Shown here: positions 46,902-55,703 of the stretch, piece after piece
How positions within the stretch are numbered: the first letter of the stretch is position 1
Layout: each line of letters begins with the position of its first letter
DNA from: a bacterium
Lineage (GTDB): Bacteria; Zhuqueibacterota; Zhuqueibacteria; Residuimicrobiales; Krinioviventaceae
Assembly (NCBI GenBank): GCA_029561455.1
Contig: JAKQIY010000068.1
Span: forward strand, 186,001-250,000
DNA: 64,000 nt
Direction of reading: 5' to 3'
The notes under the pieces: model-generated
What the model was told of the DNA's origin: nothing
What the model saw: only the letters and a program-made list of their open reading frames with translations
Databases searched by the model: none
Made by a program: the position numbers and the translations under genes

Positions 46902-47384
46902 CTATAGGCTCTTTTCTACGCCTTCAATTCGTATTGATACTGCGCCATTATTTAAATCAATTGAGATATTGCGGGTAACAGCCCCGCCAACATCATAGGC
47001 TTTTAATAGAATTCCTTTTTTCCACAATACCTTCCGAAACATGGTAAAATTACGTTTGCCGATTTCAAATAAATCATTTTCACCGGGTTTTTTGAAACTG
47101 GCGCCTCCTGCAACCTTGACGATCATGCGTTTTTGGGCTCCCCCCTTTTTTTCAAACTCGGCAAACATATCATCCAAACCCGTATCAACAAACATATATG
47201 GATTTTTTGCTGCTTTACCCGGATCAATTGATGATTGTGGTAACATAACATGCAATAAAGCGCCAATTTTTGTTAACGGATCGTATATCGTTATACCGAG
47301 GCAACTTCCCAGTGCATAGGTTATAAGTGTGTCATTGGGATCTGTGGATATGATCATATCAGCAATGCCAACTATGCGCTTCAA
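46902..47384 (-). CDS. cheD: Chemoreceptor glutamine deamidase CheD
   Basis: A 160-residue cysteine hydrolase. The nucleophile Cys28 is in YALGSCLGI and His45 in LLHVMLP, as in all active CheD. It converts receptor Gln to Glu so that CheR can methylate it, and in Bacillus it also works with CheC. It lies between cheR and cheY in one run, with 20 and 25 base gaps. Confidence 0.96.
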   Translation of the reverse strand: MKRIVGIADMIISTDPNDTLITYALGSCLGITIYDPLTKIGALLHVMLPQSSIDPGKAAKNPYMFVDTGLDDMFAEFEKKGGAQKRMIVKVAGGASFKKPGENDLFEIGKRNFTMFRKVLWKKGILLKAYDVGGAVTRNISIDLNNGAVSIRIEGVEKSL

Positions 47385-47404
47385 ATTCTACTCCTTGGCT
47401 TTAA

Positions 47405-48232
47405 TTATTTCTGGTAAACGGCCGGCTGAATGTATTTAAAAGTATGACTGGAAGTTGTCAAACTTTCGGAATGACCAACAAAAAAATATCCTTCATTTGC
47501 AAGTAAATTATAAAACCTCTCTACCAATACTTGCCGGGTATGTTTGTCAAAATATATCATAACATTACGGCAAAAGATCAAATCAAATGGCCCCTTCATT
47601 GGCCATTCCCCCATCAAATTCAGATTTGCATATTTTATCATGGAACGAATTGAATCTTTAACCTGAAATTTAATGGTATTATGGTCGGTTTTCCTGAAAA
47701 AATACTTTTTTAATAAATTATCCGGCATTCCTTCCATTATTCCGGCTTCATATTCACCGGCTTTGGCGGTTTTCAAAACTTCTGTAGATATATCGGTTGC
47801 CAGGATTTTTATATCATAATTTTGCAGATCTGTAATTGCTTCGGCGAGTACAATTGCAATTGTATACGGTTCAGCGCCAATCGAACATCCGGCGCTCCAG
47901 ATACGTACCGGTTGTTTTTTCTGAAAACCAGGGATTATTTTTTCCCGCATGAAATTAAAATGTTGCAATTCTCGAAAAAAATCAGTCTTGTTGGTGGTAA
48001 TGATATCAATCATTTTAGTCAATTCCTGGCCGGAACTTTCGTGATTGACGTATTCGAGATAGCTTTCAAACGTACTCAGATTAAGACTTCGCAATCTCTT
48101 CATTAACCGGGATTTTACCAAGCCGATTTTTTCTGGCGGTAAATTTATTCCGGCAACCTGGTAAACTAATTTGCTGATTTTATCAAATGTCTGTATCGGT
48201 AAATCAAGAGTCATTAAATCCACAACCATCAT
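47405..48232 (-). CDS. cheR: Chemotaxis protein methyltransferase CheR
   Basis: A 275-residue SAM-dependent methyltransferase. The helical N-terminal domain (about 12-75) contains RLMKRLRSL; the catalytic domain begins at TTNKTDFFRE and has IWSAGCSIGAEPYT and DLIFCRNVMIYFD. It methylates receptor glutamates. Alternative starts at the second Met or at Met7 would change only a few residues. It follows the response regulator after 30 bases. Confidence 0.96.
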   Translation of the reverse strand: MMVVDLMTLDLPIQTFDKISKLVYQVAGINLPPEKIGLVKSRLMKRLRSLNLSTFESYLEYVNHESSGQELTKMIDIITTNKTDFFRELQHFNFMREKIIPGFQKKQPVRIWSAGCSIGAEPYTIAIVLAEAITDLQNYDIKILATDISTEVLKTAKAGEYEAGIMEGMPDNLLKKYFFRKTDHNTIKFQVKDSIRSMIKYANLNLMGEWPMKGPFDLIFCRNVMIYFDKHTRQVLVERFYNLLANEGYFFVGHSESLTTSSHTFKYIQPAVYQK

Positions 48233-48262
48233 ACGTCCTGTTGATAATTATTATCTTTTTTG

Positions 48263-48946
48263 TTATAAACGTTTATTGGCTTCTTTGCCGATCTTTTCAA
48301 TTAATGAAGATATTGGATTGGCAGGCTCTAGTGTTTCTTTAATTTGTTCAACAAAAGCGGCAATATTGCCCAATGCTTCGCGTTGTTCAATGAGTACCCG
48401 TTCCCATTTTTTTTGCGCCTGGAAAAAATAATCAATTTTTTGGTCTATTGATTTAAGCAATGGGTGTAATTCTTTATCACGCAATGAATCCCGGTTCTCT
48501 ATTAAATTCAGAACCTCATTGTGAATTGATTTATAGATATTGATCGTATTATCAGGATTTATGAAACTCCGGTATTCAAGAATCCGTTTGATTTTATTGT
48601 GCAAATCTTTTACTGAAAAAGGTTTATGTATATAATCAAACGCTCCGAGTTTCATTGCTTCTATAGCAGTTTCTATTGTTGCATACCCGGTAACCAGTAT
48701 AACTTCAGTTTCGGTGGCATCTTTTTTCAGATACCGTAATAAATCCATACCGCCTTCCATATTGTCATGCAAACCCGGCATGTTTTTATCGGTTATTACA
48801 ATTTCATATTTTTTTTCTTTGAGCAAGTCTATAGCGCTTTTCACATCACCGCTTTTATCTACAACATAACCGAATTCACTTAATACATTCGTAATTAGAT
48901 TCCGAGAATCTTCATCGTCATCCACAACTAGTATTCTTACTTCCAT
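48263..48946 (-). CDS. Response regulator with helical C-terminal extension
   Basis: A 227-residue protein. The receiver (about 1-125) has Asp9, Asp10, Asp53 (ITDKNMPG), Thr86 and Lys108 (IHKPF). An insertion (HDNMEGG) lies after the MPG loop. Residues about 130-227 are charged and helical, with no DNA-binding or enzymatic domain I recognise. Its place between the ParP-like gene and cheR suggests a chemotaxis-specific adaptor or phosphate sink. The extension may be a dimerisation or partner-binding coil. Confidence 0.82.
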   Translation of the reverse strand: MEVRILVVDDDEDSRNLITNVLSEFGYVVDKSGDVKSAIDLLKEKKYEIVITDKNMPGLHDNMEGGMDLLRYLKKDATETEVILVTGYATIETAIEAMKLGAFDYIHKPFSVKDLHNKIKRILEYRSFINPDNTINIYKSIHNEVLNLIENRDSLRDKELHPLLKSIDQKIDYFFQAQKKWERVLIEQREALGNIAAFVEQIKETLEPANPISSLIEKIGKEANKRL

Positions 48947-48997
48947 TTTAGGCTCCTGAATTTGTAGGAGATAAATTATAATAGTTATCTAGTACAA

Positions 48998-49840
48998 TTA
49001 TGTATAGGCTAAAGTTGCATCCAAAGACTGGTTGATCGATAATACCTTATCAATATCTAACAAAATAATAACATTCGTTGCGGTTTTGCCAATACCAAGG
49101 ATATAATCGGTATTGATACTCACGCCAAATTCAGGCACCGGTTCGATTTCTTCGGCCTGAATATTAATCACTTCTGAAACTTTATCGACCAGAATACCCT
49201 TTTCACCATATTTTGTTTGCACCACAATTATACAGGTTTCCTGGGTCGCCGCTATCTGTTCCATGCCGAATTTTACACGCATATCCATTACGGATACGAT
49301 TTTCCCGCGCAAATTTATAACACCCAGTATATGTTTCGGTGTTCTGGGGACGCGGGTTATCGGCATCAAACCATTAATTTCTTTAACCCGGTTTATTTGC
49401 AAGCCGTATTCTTCATTCGCAATTACAAAGGTCAGATACTTGCCTTCGTGTTCAAGGTTCTTTTTAATATTGGAATCGGATTTTTTTATATTTGCATCCT
49501 GAGATTTAGTCAGCAATTCCATTGATCGGGTTTGCAATATTTTGTTTTCCGGCGCCTTTATTTCTTTGACCGGTTCCAAAGGTATTTCCACCATCTTTAC
49601 AGGCTCTGGTTTGATAACTTGCTTTGCGGGTTGCCGGGAGTCGCTTGCAGCAGGATCAGTTTTCACAGGTTCGCTCTTTTCAGTTGGTTTTTCCTGTTTG
49701 ATGGACTCGACCTTTTTAACAGCAGGTGGAATTTCCTGCGCCGGTTTTGAAGATGGCGCCGGCGGTTCTGCGCTTTCATCTTTACGGCTATCACCAATCC
49801 AACTCAAGGGATCCGAACCCAGTCTGCCTTTTTTAACCAT
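48998..49840 (-). CDS. CheW-domain protein with long Pro/Lys/Glu-rich N terminus (ParP-like)
   Basis: A 280-residue protein. Residues 1-125 are low-complexity (Pro, Glu, Lys, Ser) and probably disordered. Residues about 130-270 are a CheW domain: FVIANEEYGLQINRVKEI, ITRVPRTPKHILGVINLRGK (core RTPKHILGVINLRG), VMDMRVKFG. It overlaps the ParA-like gene by 8 bases. In Vibrio, ParP has this design, a Pro-rich N terminus plus a CheW-like module, and links the ATPase ParC to receptor arrays. The resemblance is in layout; I cannot confirm homology of the N terminus. Confidence 0.82.
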   Translation of the reverse strand: MVKKGRLGSDPLSWIGDSRKDESAEPPAPSSKPAQEIPPAVKKVESIKQEKPTEKSEPVKTDPAASDSRQPAKQVIKPEPVKMVEIPLEPVKEIKAPENKILQTRSMELLTKSQDANIKKSDSNIKKNLEHEGKYLTFVIANEEYGLQINRVKEINGLMPITRVPRTPKHILGVINLRGKIVSVMDMRVKFGMEQIAATQETCIIVVQTKYGEKGILVDKVSEVINIQAEEIEPVPEFGVSINTDYILGIGKTATNVIILLDIDKVLSINQSLDATLAYT

Positions 49841-50594
49841 TTATTTTTCCTCTTTTTAAAATCTCATTTGACAAATTTTCATAATCCAAAGCGCCGCGGC
49901 ATTTTGGCCGATATTCAAATATCGTTTGGCCAAAACTGGGCGCTTCCGCAAGACTGATATTATCACGTATCACGGTCTTGAATACTTTATTACCAAAGTA
50001 TTGTTTTATTTTTTCGTAAACTTCATTGTGCAAATTCTTGCGGGAATCGTAGCGCGTACATATAATTCCGGTTATTTCCAGGTTCCGGTTAAGCCTCTTC
50101 CGGACGATATCGACAGTCTCAAGCAGCTTGGCAAGGCCCTGCATAGGTAAAAATTCCGTTTGCAGAGTAATATATACTTCATTTACTGAGGTCAGGGCAT
50201 TAAGTGTTAACAAACCCAGGGAAGGCGAACAATCAATAATTATATAATCATAATCTTGTGCGGACTGTAGCCGTTCGGACAACAGGAATTCCCGACCAGG
50301 CAGACTTGAAAATTCAATTTCGGCGCCGGACAGACTTAGGTTTGAAGGAATGATATCAAGATTTCCATGCTTGATTATCACATCTTTTAATTCAGTTTCG
50401 CCATTGAGTAGTTCATAAACCGTATTTTCAAGTTCATGAGCCAAAATCCCAAATGAATAAGATAAATTTGCCTGCGGATCCAAATCAATGAGTAGTACTT
50501 TTTTATTCAACAGGGCAAGACCGGCGCCGATGTTTACTGCTGTTGTTGTTTTTCCTACACCACCTTTTTGATTCAGAATGGCAATTGTCTGCAT
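49833..50594 (-). CDS. ParA-family ATPase of the chemotaxis operon (ParC-like)
   Basis: A 253-residue ATPase with deviant Walker A NQKGGVGKTTTAVN (Lys10, Lys15), LIDLDPQANLSYSFG, and IIDCSPSLG. It resembles Soj/ParA. No parB or centromere-like repeat lies beside it; instead it overlaps a CheW-domain gene and follows cheW. Such orphan ParA proteins in che operons (ParC, PpfA) position chemosensory arrays in the cell, so that is the likely role. A chromosomal ParA role is unlikely here. Confidence 0.85.
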   Translation of the reverse strand: MQTIAILNQKGGVGKTTTAVNIGAGLALLNKKVLLIDLDPQANLSYSFGILAHELENTVYELLNGETELKDVIIKHGNLDIIPSNLSLSGAEIEFSSLPGREFLLSERLQSAQDYDYIIIDCSPSLGLLTLNALTSVNEVYITLQTEFLPMQGLAKLLETVDIVRKRLNRNLEITGIICTRYDSRKNLHNEVYEKIKQYFGNKVFKTVIRDNISLAEAPSFGQTIFEYRPKCRGALDYENLSNEILKRGKING

Positions 50595-50812
50595 TTTGAC
50601 TTTCCTTCAGTTTACACCATTTTTAAATTGTCAAAAATCATGCCGGAAATATTTTATAATCAAATGATCAAAAACTCAATATATTATAGATTAATTTCCA
50701 GGCCTTTTTTAATCAGATGATCATTAAATACCGCTGATGCTTATCCAAAACAGTGCAATCAAAAGCCCGGCAGAGGAAAGGCAATGCGGATTGAACCTGA
50801 AATGATAATTTA
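50595..50812. other. Spacer between cheW and the ParA-like gene
   Basis: This 218-base region has no gene. A candidate minus-strand promoter (TTGAGT, 15 bases, TATAAA) lies in it but is weak. GTATTTAATGATCA recurs exactly upstream of the porin gene (55534-55547), probably by chance. Confidence 0.25.
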
Positions 50813-51343
50813 TTACACCGCTTCCAGTTCAGCCATAGAGGCAATTCTTTCAGTTTCGGAGGCGAGTTCTTTTATTTCATCGGTAAGAATGCCTTCAATA
50901 GATAATAATATTGTAACCTTGCTATTGAGCTTTGCCATACCAAGTATATAATCGGTAGTAATGCTCACACCAAAGTTGGGGGTGTCTTCAATATTGGTTT
51001 CAGTAATGGTGATTACTTCCAATACTTTATCCACTACTATGCCCATATTTACTTTATCGGTTTGGATAACAATGATAACAGTTTCATCATCGGCAGGTTT
51101 TCTGTCTAAATGGAAACGCAGTCGTAAATCCATAATGGGAATTATTTTATTGCGCAGGTTAATAATTCCCAAAATATAATCCGGGGTTTTTGGTATCTCG
51201 GTTATGGGCATGTAACCGATTATTTCTACAACTTTGAGGATCTCAATGCCATATTGTTCATCGCCTAGTAAAAAGGTTAAATATTTGCCGTCACGGCTAA
51301 TTTGCCCGGCGCTATTTCTTCCTGCGGTTTTCATATCTTCCAT
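50813..51343 (-). CDS. cheW: Chemotaxis coupling protein CheW
   Basis: A 176-residue SH3-like adaptor: FLLGDEQYGIEILKVVEI, ITEIPKTPDYILGIINLRNK (core PKTPDYILGIINLRN), IMDLRLRF, and VDKVLEVI. It links receptors to CheA. Residues 1-18 and the last 20 residues extend beyond the core. It follows the MCP gene with a gap of 165 bases that contains a GC-rich hairpin, so it may be partly separated from it. Confidence 0.95.
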   Translation of the reverse strand: MEDMKTAGRNSAGQISRDGKYLTFLLGDEQYGIEILKVVEIIGYMPITEIPKTPDYILGIINLRNKIIPIMDLRLRFHLDRKPADDETVIIVIQTDKVNMGIVVDKVLEVITITETNIEDTPNFGVSITTDYILGMAKLNSKVTILLSIEGILTDEIKELASETERIASMAELEAV

Positions 51344-51473
51344 ATTACACTCCTTTATTGAGAACAGCAGTAAAACTTGCTCGTATCTTTACACTATCAA
51401 AAATTCTCAAGTAATCAAGATACTTTTTGCTGGCTGTAGTGCAATTTTTCAACTGTCGACTAGATCATTATTT

Positions 51474-51500
51474 CCCGGAACCGAGCGTTCAAAATCCGGG
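51474..51500 (-). repeat. GC-rich hairpin after the MCP gene
   Basis: CCCGGA pairs with TCCGGG, with an inner GAAC-CGAGC-GTTC. It lies 8 bases after the MCP stop codon on the minus strand. It lacks a T-run, so it may stabilise mRNA or attenuate rather than terminate. Confidence 0.5.
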
Positions 51501-51508
51501 TTAATTAC

Positions 51509-53689
51509 TCAAAACTGTTTTAATATTCCTTCATCATATTTGTTAAGGTTTATATTATCATCCAGATCTTCATCAAAAGGAATTGCCTTTCTGGGATCTA
51601 TATGACCATTCTTATCCGTTAATGAATAACCAGGAACAGGTTTGACGGTTTTTTTATCGAAACCGGTTTTGTGTTGCATACCTGGCTTACGGGCGCCGGA
51701 TTCCGGTTTATAAATGTTTTGTTTATTGGTTTTAGCAGTTAACTTGAAATTCTTTACCATACTGCGCATTTCTTCTGTCTGGCTGGATAATTCTTCAGCG
51801 GTACTGGCCGATTCTTCGGAATTGGCGGCATTTTGCTGAGTTACCAGGTTTAATTGCTCCAGAGCGGTAGTAACCTGCTCAATGCCTTCGTTTTGCTGCT
51901 CCGAAGCGGCGGCAATTTCCGCAATCACTTCATTCATCTTGATTATCTGGTTCTGAATTTCTGTTAAATTTCCCAATACCTGCTTATTCAGGTCAACTCC
52001 CTGACCGGCATTTTTTACAGAATCCTGGATCATTTCGGCAGTACTTTTAGCAGCTTCTGCGCTGCGCATCGCCAAATTACGCACTTCTTCAGCAACTACA
52101 GCAAAACCTTTGCCGGCTTCTCCGGCGCGGGCAGCTTCTACTGCGGCATTAAGAGCCAAAAGATTGGTTTGAAATGCAATATCGTCAATTGATTTAATGA
52201 TCTTTGAAGTATTATCTGCCGATACCTTCATTTCATTAATTGCCTGGGATAAAGAATTCATACTTTCCATACTTTTGACGGTATTGGTGCGTGTCAGTTC
52301 GGAAAGGTTCTTGGCTTCATTGGCATTGGAAGAATTCTGTTTGGTAATTGAAGCCATTTCCTGCATACTGCTGGATATTTCCTGTAATGAACTTGCCTGG
52401 GTTGTTGCACCCTGGGCAATACCCTGGTTACCGGTGCTGATTTGTTCGGTACCGGTGGCCACCTGGTCGGCGCCAACAGAAATTTGTTCAAGGCTTTCAT
52501 CAAGATTATCCAATGCTTTATTTAATGACTCTTTAATTATAGCAAAATCACCTTTGAAATCGCCGGTCATTCGCACTGTCAAATCCTGGGCGGCTACTTT
52601 TTCAAGCACCTGCGAAGCATGTTGAATTGGAACGATCACGGCATCCAGGGTCGCATTTATACCGGCAATTATATCTTTATAACTGCCCTGGAATATCTCC
52701 TGGTTGCCGCGGGTTGATAAATTTCCAGCCAGGGCCGACTGGGTCAGACTGGCGGTTTCCTGAACAATCCCGTTAATCGATTTTACAGTCTCCAAAAGCG
52801 CCGGTGAGATTTCGTCTTTATCATCAAAAGGAGTAATTTGAATATTCAGGTTACCGATGGATATTTTTTTCATTGTGTCGATGACTACATTTTGCAAATC
52901 ATCGGCAAGTTTATCCATGCTGGCAGCCATAATACCAATCTCATCCTGGCGGTCGATTTTCAACCGTAAATTCAAATGTCCCTTGCCGATTTCATTGATC
53001 ATTACCGCAGCAGCTTTGACAGGCTTGATTACAAGCCGGTTCATTGATAACAGGGATAAAACAGCAACCGTGATTGCAGCAAAAATTACTACCAGTAATA
53101 TAATTATTGCATTTCGATAAGCATGCTCAGCGGTAATTTTTGCATCGTTAGCAAATTGCAGGTTATATTCCTGTAACTGATTCAGATATTCCCGCATAGT
53201 ATTGAATTTGGCGTTAGCTTCCGTTAAAGTCAGATCAATGGCTAATCGCCGGCCTTCACGGGTATCTTCAATTCTGCCATCGATGATTTGTTTGGTAACC
53301 GCCTGCCATTCACTCCGCGCCTTTTCATAATCTACAATTATCTGCTTTTCCTTATCAGTAAATTTATCAATAGCGAGAAATTGTTGCCAGCGTTCATCCG
53401 ATTGCTGCATATTATCATTATAATCGGTAATAAACTGTTGGAATTCAGGCGTTTCAGAACTGGCAAAAATCATGGAACGCTCGGCCACCAGTAATTGCTG
53501 CAAATCGCGGTCAATTTGTAAAACCAGGTCCAGGCTGGGCAGTCGGACTGAAAAAATTTCCAGCAGTTGCTTTTGTATTTTTGCCGAACTATAAAAGGCG
53601 GTAAAACCCAACAACAGTATGAACAAAAGTAATATAGAATTAATAACTAAAAGTTTCGCGCCGATCTTTAAATTCATAAACCACTTCAT
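51509..53689 (-). CDS. Methyl-accepting chemotaxis protein
   Basis: A 726-residue receptor. TM1 is at about 9-31 and TM2 at about 194-214, enclosing a helical ligand domain of the four-helix-bundle type. A HAMP domain follows (about 215-268), and a second HAMP-like region runs to about 400. The signalling domain carries the conserved tip [36 protein letters not shown], cited as [14 protein letters not shown] charged C-terminal tail of about 60 residues follows; no CheR-binding pentapeptide is seen. It lies 129 bases after the PDC sensor gene. The ligand is unknown. Confidence 0.95.
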   Translation of the reverse strand: MKWFMNLKIGAKLLVINSILLLFILLLGFTAFYSSAKIQKQLLEIFSVRLPSLDLVLQIDRDLQQLLVAERSMIFASSETPEFQQFITDYNDNMQQSDERWQQFLAIDKFTDKEKQIIVDYEKARSEWQAVTKQIIDGRIEDTREGRRLAIDLTLTEANAKFNTMREYLNQLQEYNLQFANDAKITAEHAYRNAIIILLVVIFAAITVAVLSLLSMNRLVIKPVKAAAVMINEIGKGHLNLRLKIDRQDEIGIMAASMDKLADDLQNVVIDTMKKISIGNLNIQITPFDDKDEISPALLETVKSINGIVQETASLTQSALAGNLSTRGNQEIFQGSYKDIIAGINATLDAVIVPIQHASQVLEKVAAQDLTVRMTGDFKGDFAIIKESLNKALDNLDESLEQISVGADQVATGTEQISTGNQGIAQGATTQASSLQEISSSMQEMASITKQNSSNANEAKNLSELTRTNTVKSMESMNSLSQAINEMKVSADNTSKIIKSIDDIAFQTNLLALNAAVEAARAGEAGKGFAVVAEEVRNLAMRSAEAAKSTAEMIQDSVKNAGQGVDLNKQVLGNLTEIQNQIIKMNEVIAEIAAASEQQNEGIEQVTTALEQLNLVTQQNAANSEESASTAEELSSQTEEMRSMVKNFKLTAKTNKQNIYKPESGARKPGMQHKTGFDKKTVKPVPGYSLTDKNGHIDPRKAIPFDEDLDDNINLNKYDEGILKQF

Positions 53690-53818
53690 TATTTCCTCCC
53701 GACAGCTTTATAAGCATTTAATAAAGAACTAACTGCTATAAACCTTTCTATGAATGATCCATTTGATAATCTTGCATTTTTATAATAAAATCAAGTTTAT
53801 TGAAAATTGTGTAACTTT

Positions 53819-54373
53819 CTAAATATTATCCACATCAATACCAAAAGTAATTGCACCAATGACTTTACTGCCATCCTTTACCGGCACAGAAACCTGGACT
53901 ATATAGAGTTGCGTGCTATCGTCAAACTCGACATCGCCGATATGAATGCCGCCCTGACCGTTTTTATAAGACTGGGTAAATTTATCTTCATCGCCCTGCC
54001 AATAATCGGAGGTCTTGTCCGTCATGGCAACATTGGCGCCCTGGTTATCCATTACAAAAATTTCGGCAAAATAAGCTTTACTGTTTAGTATTGCTTTTAA
54101 TCGATTACCACATTCCGAGGTCATAAGCGCTTTCATATAATCGACTATGCCAGGGGTGCTCTTCCATCTTTCATCCATAGCTTTAATATCGGCAAGTGAT
54201 TTGTTTTTTGCGTTTTCAGCTTTGACCGCTTTAACAATAACAGCATCAGTTCCATAAGCGGCCAGGGTTGATTTGGCCAAATCAATTACTTTTTGCGGGG
54301 CTTTTTCAGCGGCAAAAACTACTGTGGTCAATAAACACAATACAAAGATCATATAATATATTCGGGTTATCAT
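53819..54373 (-). CDS. Secreted PDC/Cache-type sensor domain protein
   Basis: A 184-residue protein. A signal peptide (about 1-21, ending VVFAAE) leads to a single PDC/Cache-like fold: YFAEIFVMDNQGANVAMT, TSDYWQGDEDKF, then DDSTQLYIVQVSVPVKDGSKVIGAITFGI, cited by core VQVSVPVKDG. No membrane anchor remains after cleavage, so it is probably a free periplasmic sensor. It follows the porin gene and precedes the MCP gene, so it may bind a ligand that enters through the porin and present it to that receptor. The ATG follows AAGGAG seven bases upstream; an earlier ATG at 54412 is less likely. Confidence 0.82.
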   Translation of the reverse strand: MITRIYYMIFVLCLLTTVVFAAEKAPQKVIDLAKSTLAAYGTDAVIVKAVKAENAKNKSLADIKAMDERWKSTPGIVDYMKALMTSECGNRLKAILNSKAYFAEIFVMDNQGANVAMTDKTSDYWQGDEDKFTQSYKNGQGGIHIGDVEFDDSTQLYIVQVSVPVKDGSKVIGAITFGIDVDNI

Positions 54374-54408
54374 GACATTTCTCCTTTTATACAAACATAC
54401 TAGAGGCC

Positions 54409-55404
54409 TCAAAAAGCGCCCTGGAACAAAAGCAGAATAGCGTCTCCGCCTTCCAGGTCGGAGGCCTGGTAATTTAGTTGAATTTTCGTTTCTTTATGAT
54501 TGTCCGGATTTATAAAGAAATTTACGCCGGCAGTAATCAGTTTTTGATCAAAATCATCATTATCAACATCAAACATATCATAACGGATGACCGGTTCAAA
54601 GTTTGGATGCACCAGGTATCCGACCTGGAAATTCATATCGGAACCATTGACTTTGGAATTTTGTTCATCTTTGCGTGATAAATATTCGCCCTTGACAGCC
54701 AGTTTATCAGTTACATTCAAGCGTGCGCCCAAACCATAGATATTGACATTTTCCTGCAAAGAATCACTGGTCAAAGCTGAACCGAATGATGCTTCCATAT
54801 AAAATGCTTTGGATGGGTTGATGCTGACATTGCCGGCAATTGTATAATCTTGCCCTTCAGCCGGATCACCGACATTATTAGCTTTATTCGGCCCGGCATT
54901 AAAAACACCCAGGCTATATCCAAACCCGGTATTACTAATACCGGTAGCATGAACCATAATTCCTGTATCCCAATGAAAAACCAGGGATTGGCTTAGTCCG
55001 CGGTATACAAAATCCAGGGCAGCAGCTGAGGTATTCCACTCCATGCCAACCGGAGTTTTAAATTTTCCAGCAGATATGTTTATTTTATCACTTGGTTTAA
55101 ATGTAAGATGTGCATAATTGATCATTGCCGGCGTTTCACCATCTTTACCAATGCCGGATTCCACAAAATCGATCAGTAAACGATAATCGGTATATTGATT
55201 GAGTTTACCTTTGGCGCCAAGCCGTACCCGTTCAAAACCAAACACAAATGCCTCGTTATCTTCAACCTTTGACGCTAACATTTGTGTATAGCCTTCAAAT
55301 TTAATTGAAGGACCAGAGTTCTGAGCCATTATGCTGGATAACATAATCATAACGAGTAATCCCGCCATTACCGGAATTGTCAAAAAATAATTATTTGTTT
55401 TCAT
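54409..55404 (-). CDS. Outer-membrane porin, OprP/OprO-like
   Basis: A 331-residue beta barrel. A signal peptide (about 1-27, ending SIMAQ) is followed by alternating strands, with KFEGYTQMLASKVEDNEAFVFGFERVRLGAKG, cited by its core FERVRLGAKG, and ends in phenylalanine as outer-membrane barrels do. GKFKTPVGMEW near residue 115 is typical of phosphate-selective-porin-like proteins; the solute here is unknown. It is the first gene of the porin-PDC-MCP run. A 19-codon frame lies upstream in the leader. Confidence 0.85.
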   Translation of the reverse strand: MKTNNYFLTIPVMAGLLVMIMLSSIMAQNSGPSIKFEGYTQMLASKVEDNEAFVFGFERVRLGAKGKLNQYTDYRLLIDFVESGIGKDGETPAMINYAHLTFKPSDKINISAGKFKTPVGMEWNTSAAALDFVYRGLSQSLVFHWDTGIMVHATGISNTGFGYSLGVFNAGPNKANNVGDPAEGQDYTIAGNVSINPSKAFYMEASFGSALTSDSLQENVNIYGLGARLNVTDKLAVKGEYLSRKDEQNSKVNGSDMNFQVGYLVHPNFEPVIRYDMFDVDNDDFDQKLITAGVNFFINPDNHKETKIQLNYQASDLEGGDAILLLFQGAF

Positions 55405-55413
55405 CTCACGACC

Positions 55414-55473
55414 TCATATTAAAGTAAATTTGCAAATCATCCAGTTAAGAACAACAAACAACCTGGTTTTCAT
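55414..55473 (-). other. Possible 19-codon leader ORF upstream of the porin gene
   Basis: A frame beginning MKTRLFV and ending before the porin start by 9 bases has AAAGGAG just upstream. The spacing of that site to the ATG is only two bases, which is short. It is hydrophobic and could be a leader peptide or chance. Confidence 0.25.
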
Positions 55474-55703
55474 TACTCCTTTCAATGTATCTGTACTCTT
55501 GTTACAATAAAAGTTAATGATTTGTTGTTGTGGTGATCATTAAATACTTGTTTATGTATTATCACTTGACTAGTAACAATTTTATTTTCCAGTTTATTTA
55601 TTCATAATAAACAATTAATTATACTACAATCAATCATATTATTCCGGTTATGCTATCCATAATCATTATAAAATCTGGTTCAAATTCTAAACATTGACCG
55701 TAA
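55474..55703. other. Spacer upstream of the porin gene
   Basis: AT-rich, gene-free. TAAA and GTGATAAT occur about 15 bases apart on the minus strand but align poorly with the sigma-28 -10, so no promoter is called. Confidence 0.25.

Noticed and set aside
50718-50731. 14-base identity with 55534-55547 (GTATTTAATGATCA on the minus strand), upstream of the ParA-like and porin genes
   Set aside because: Matches of this length are expected by chance in an AT-rich 64-kb window.
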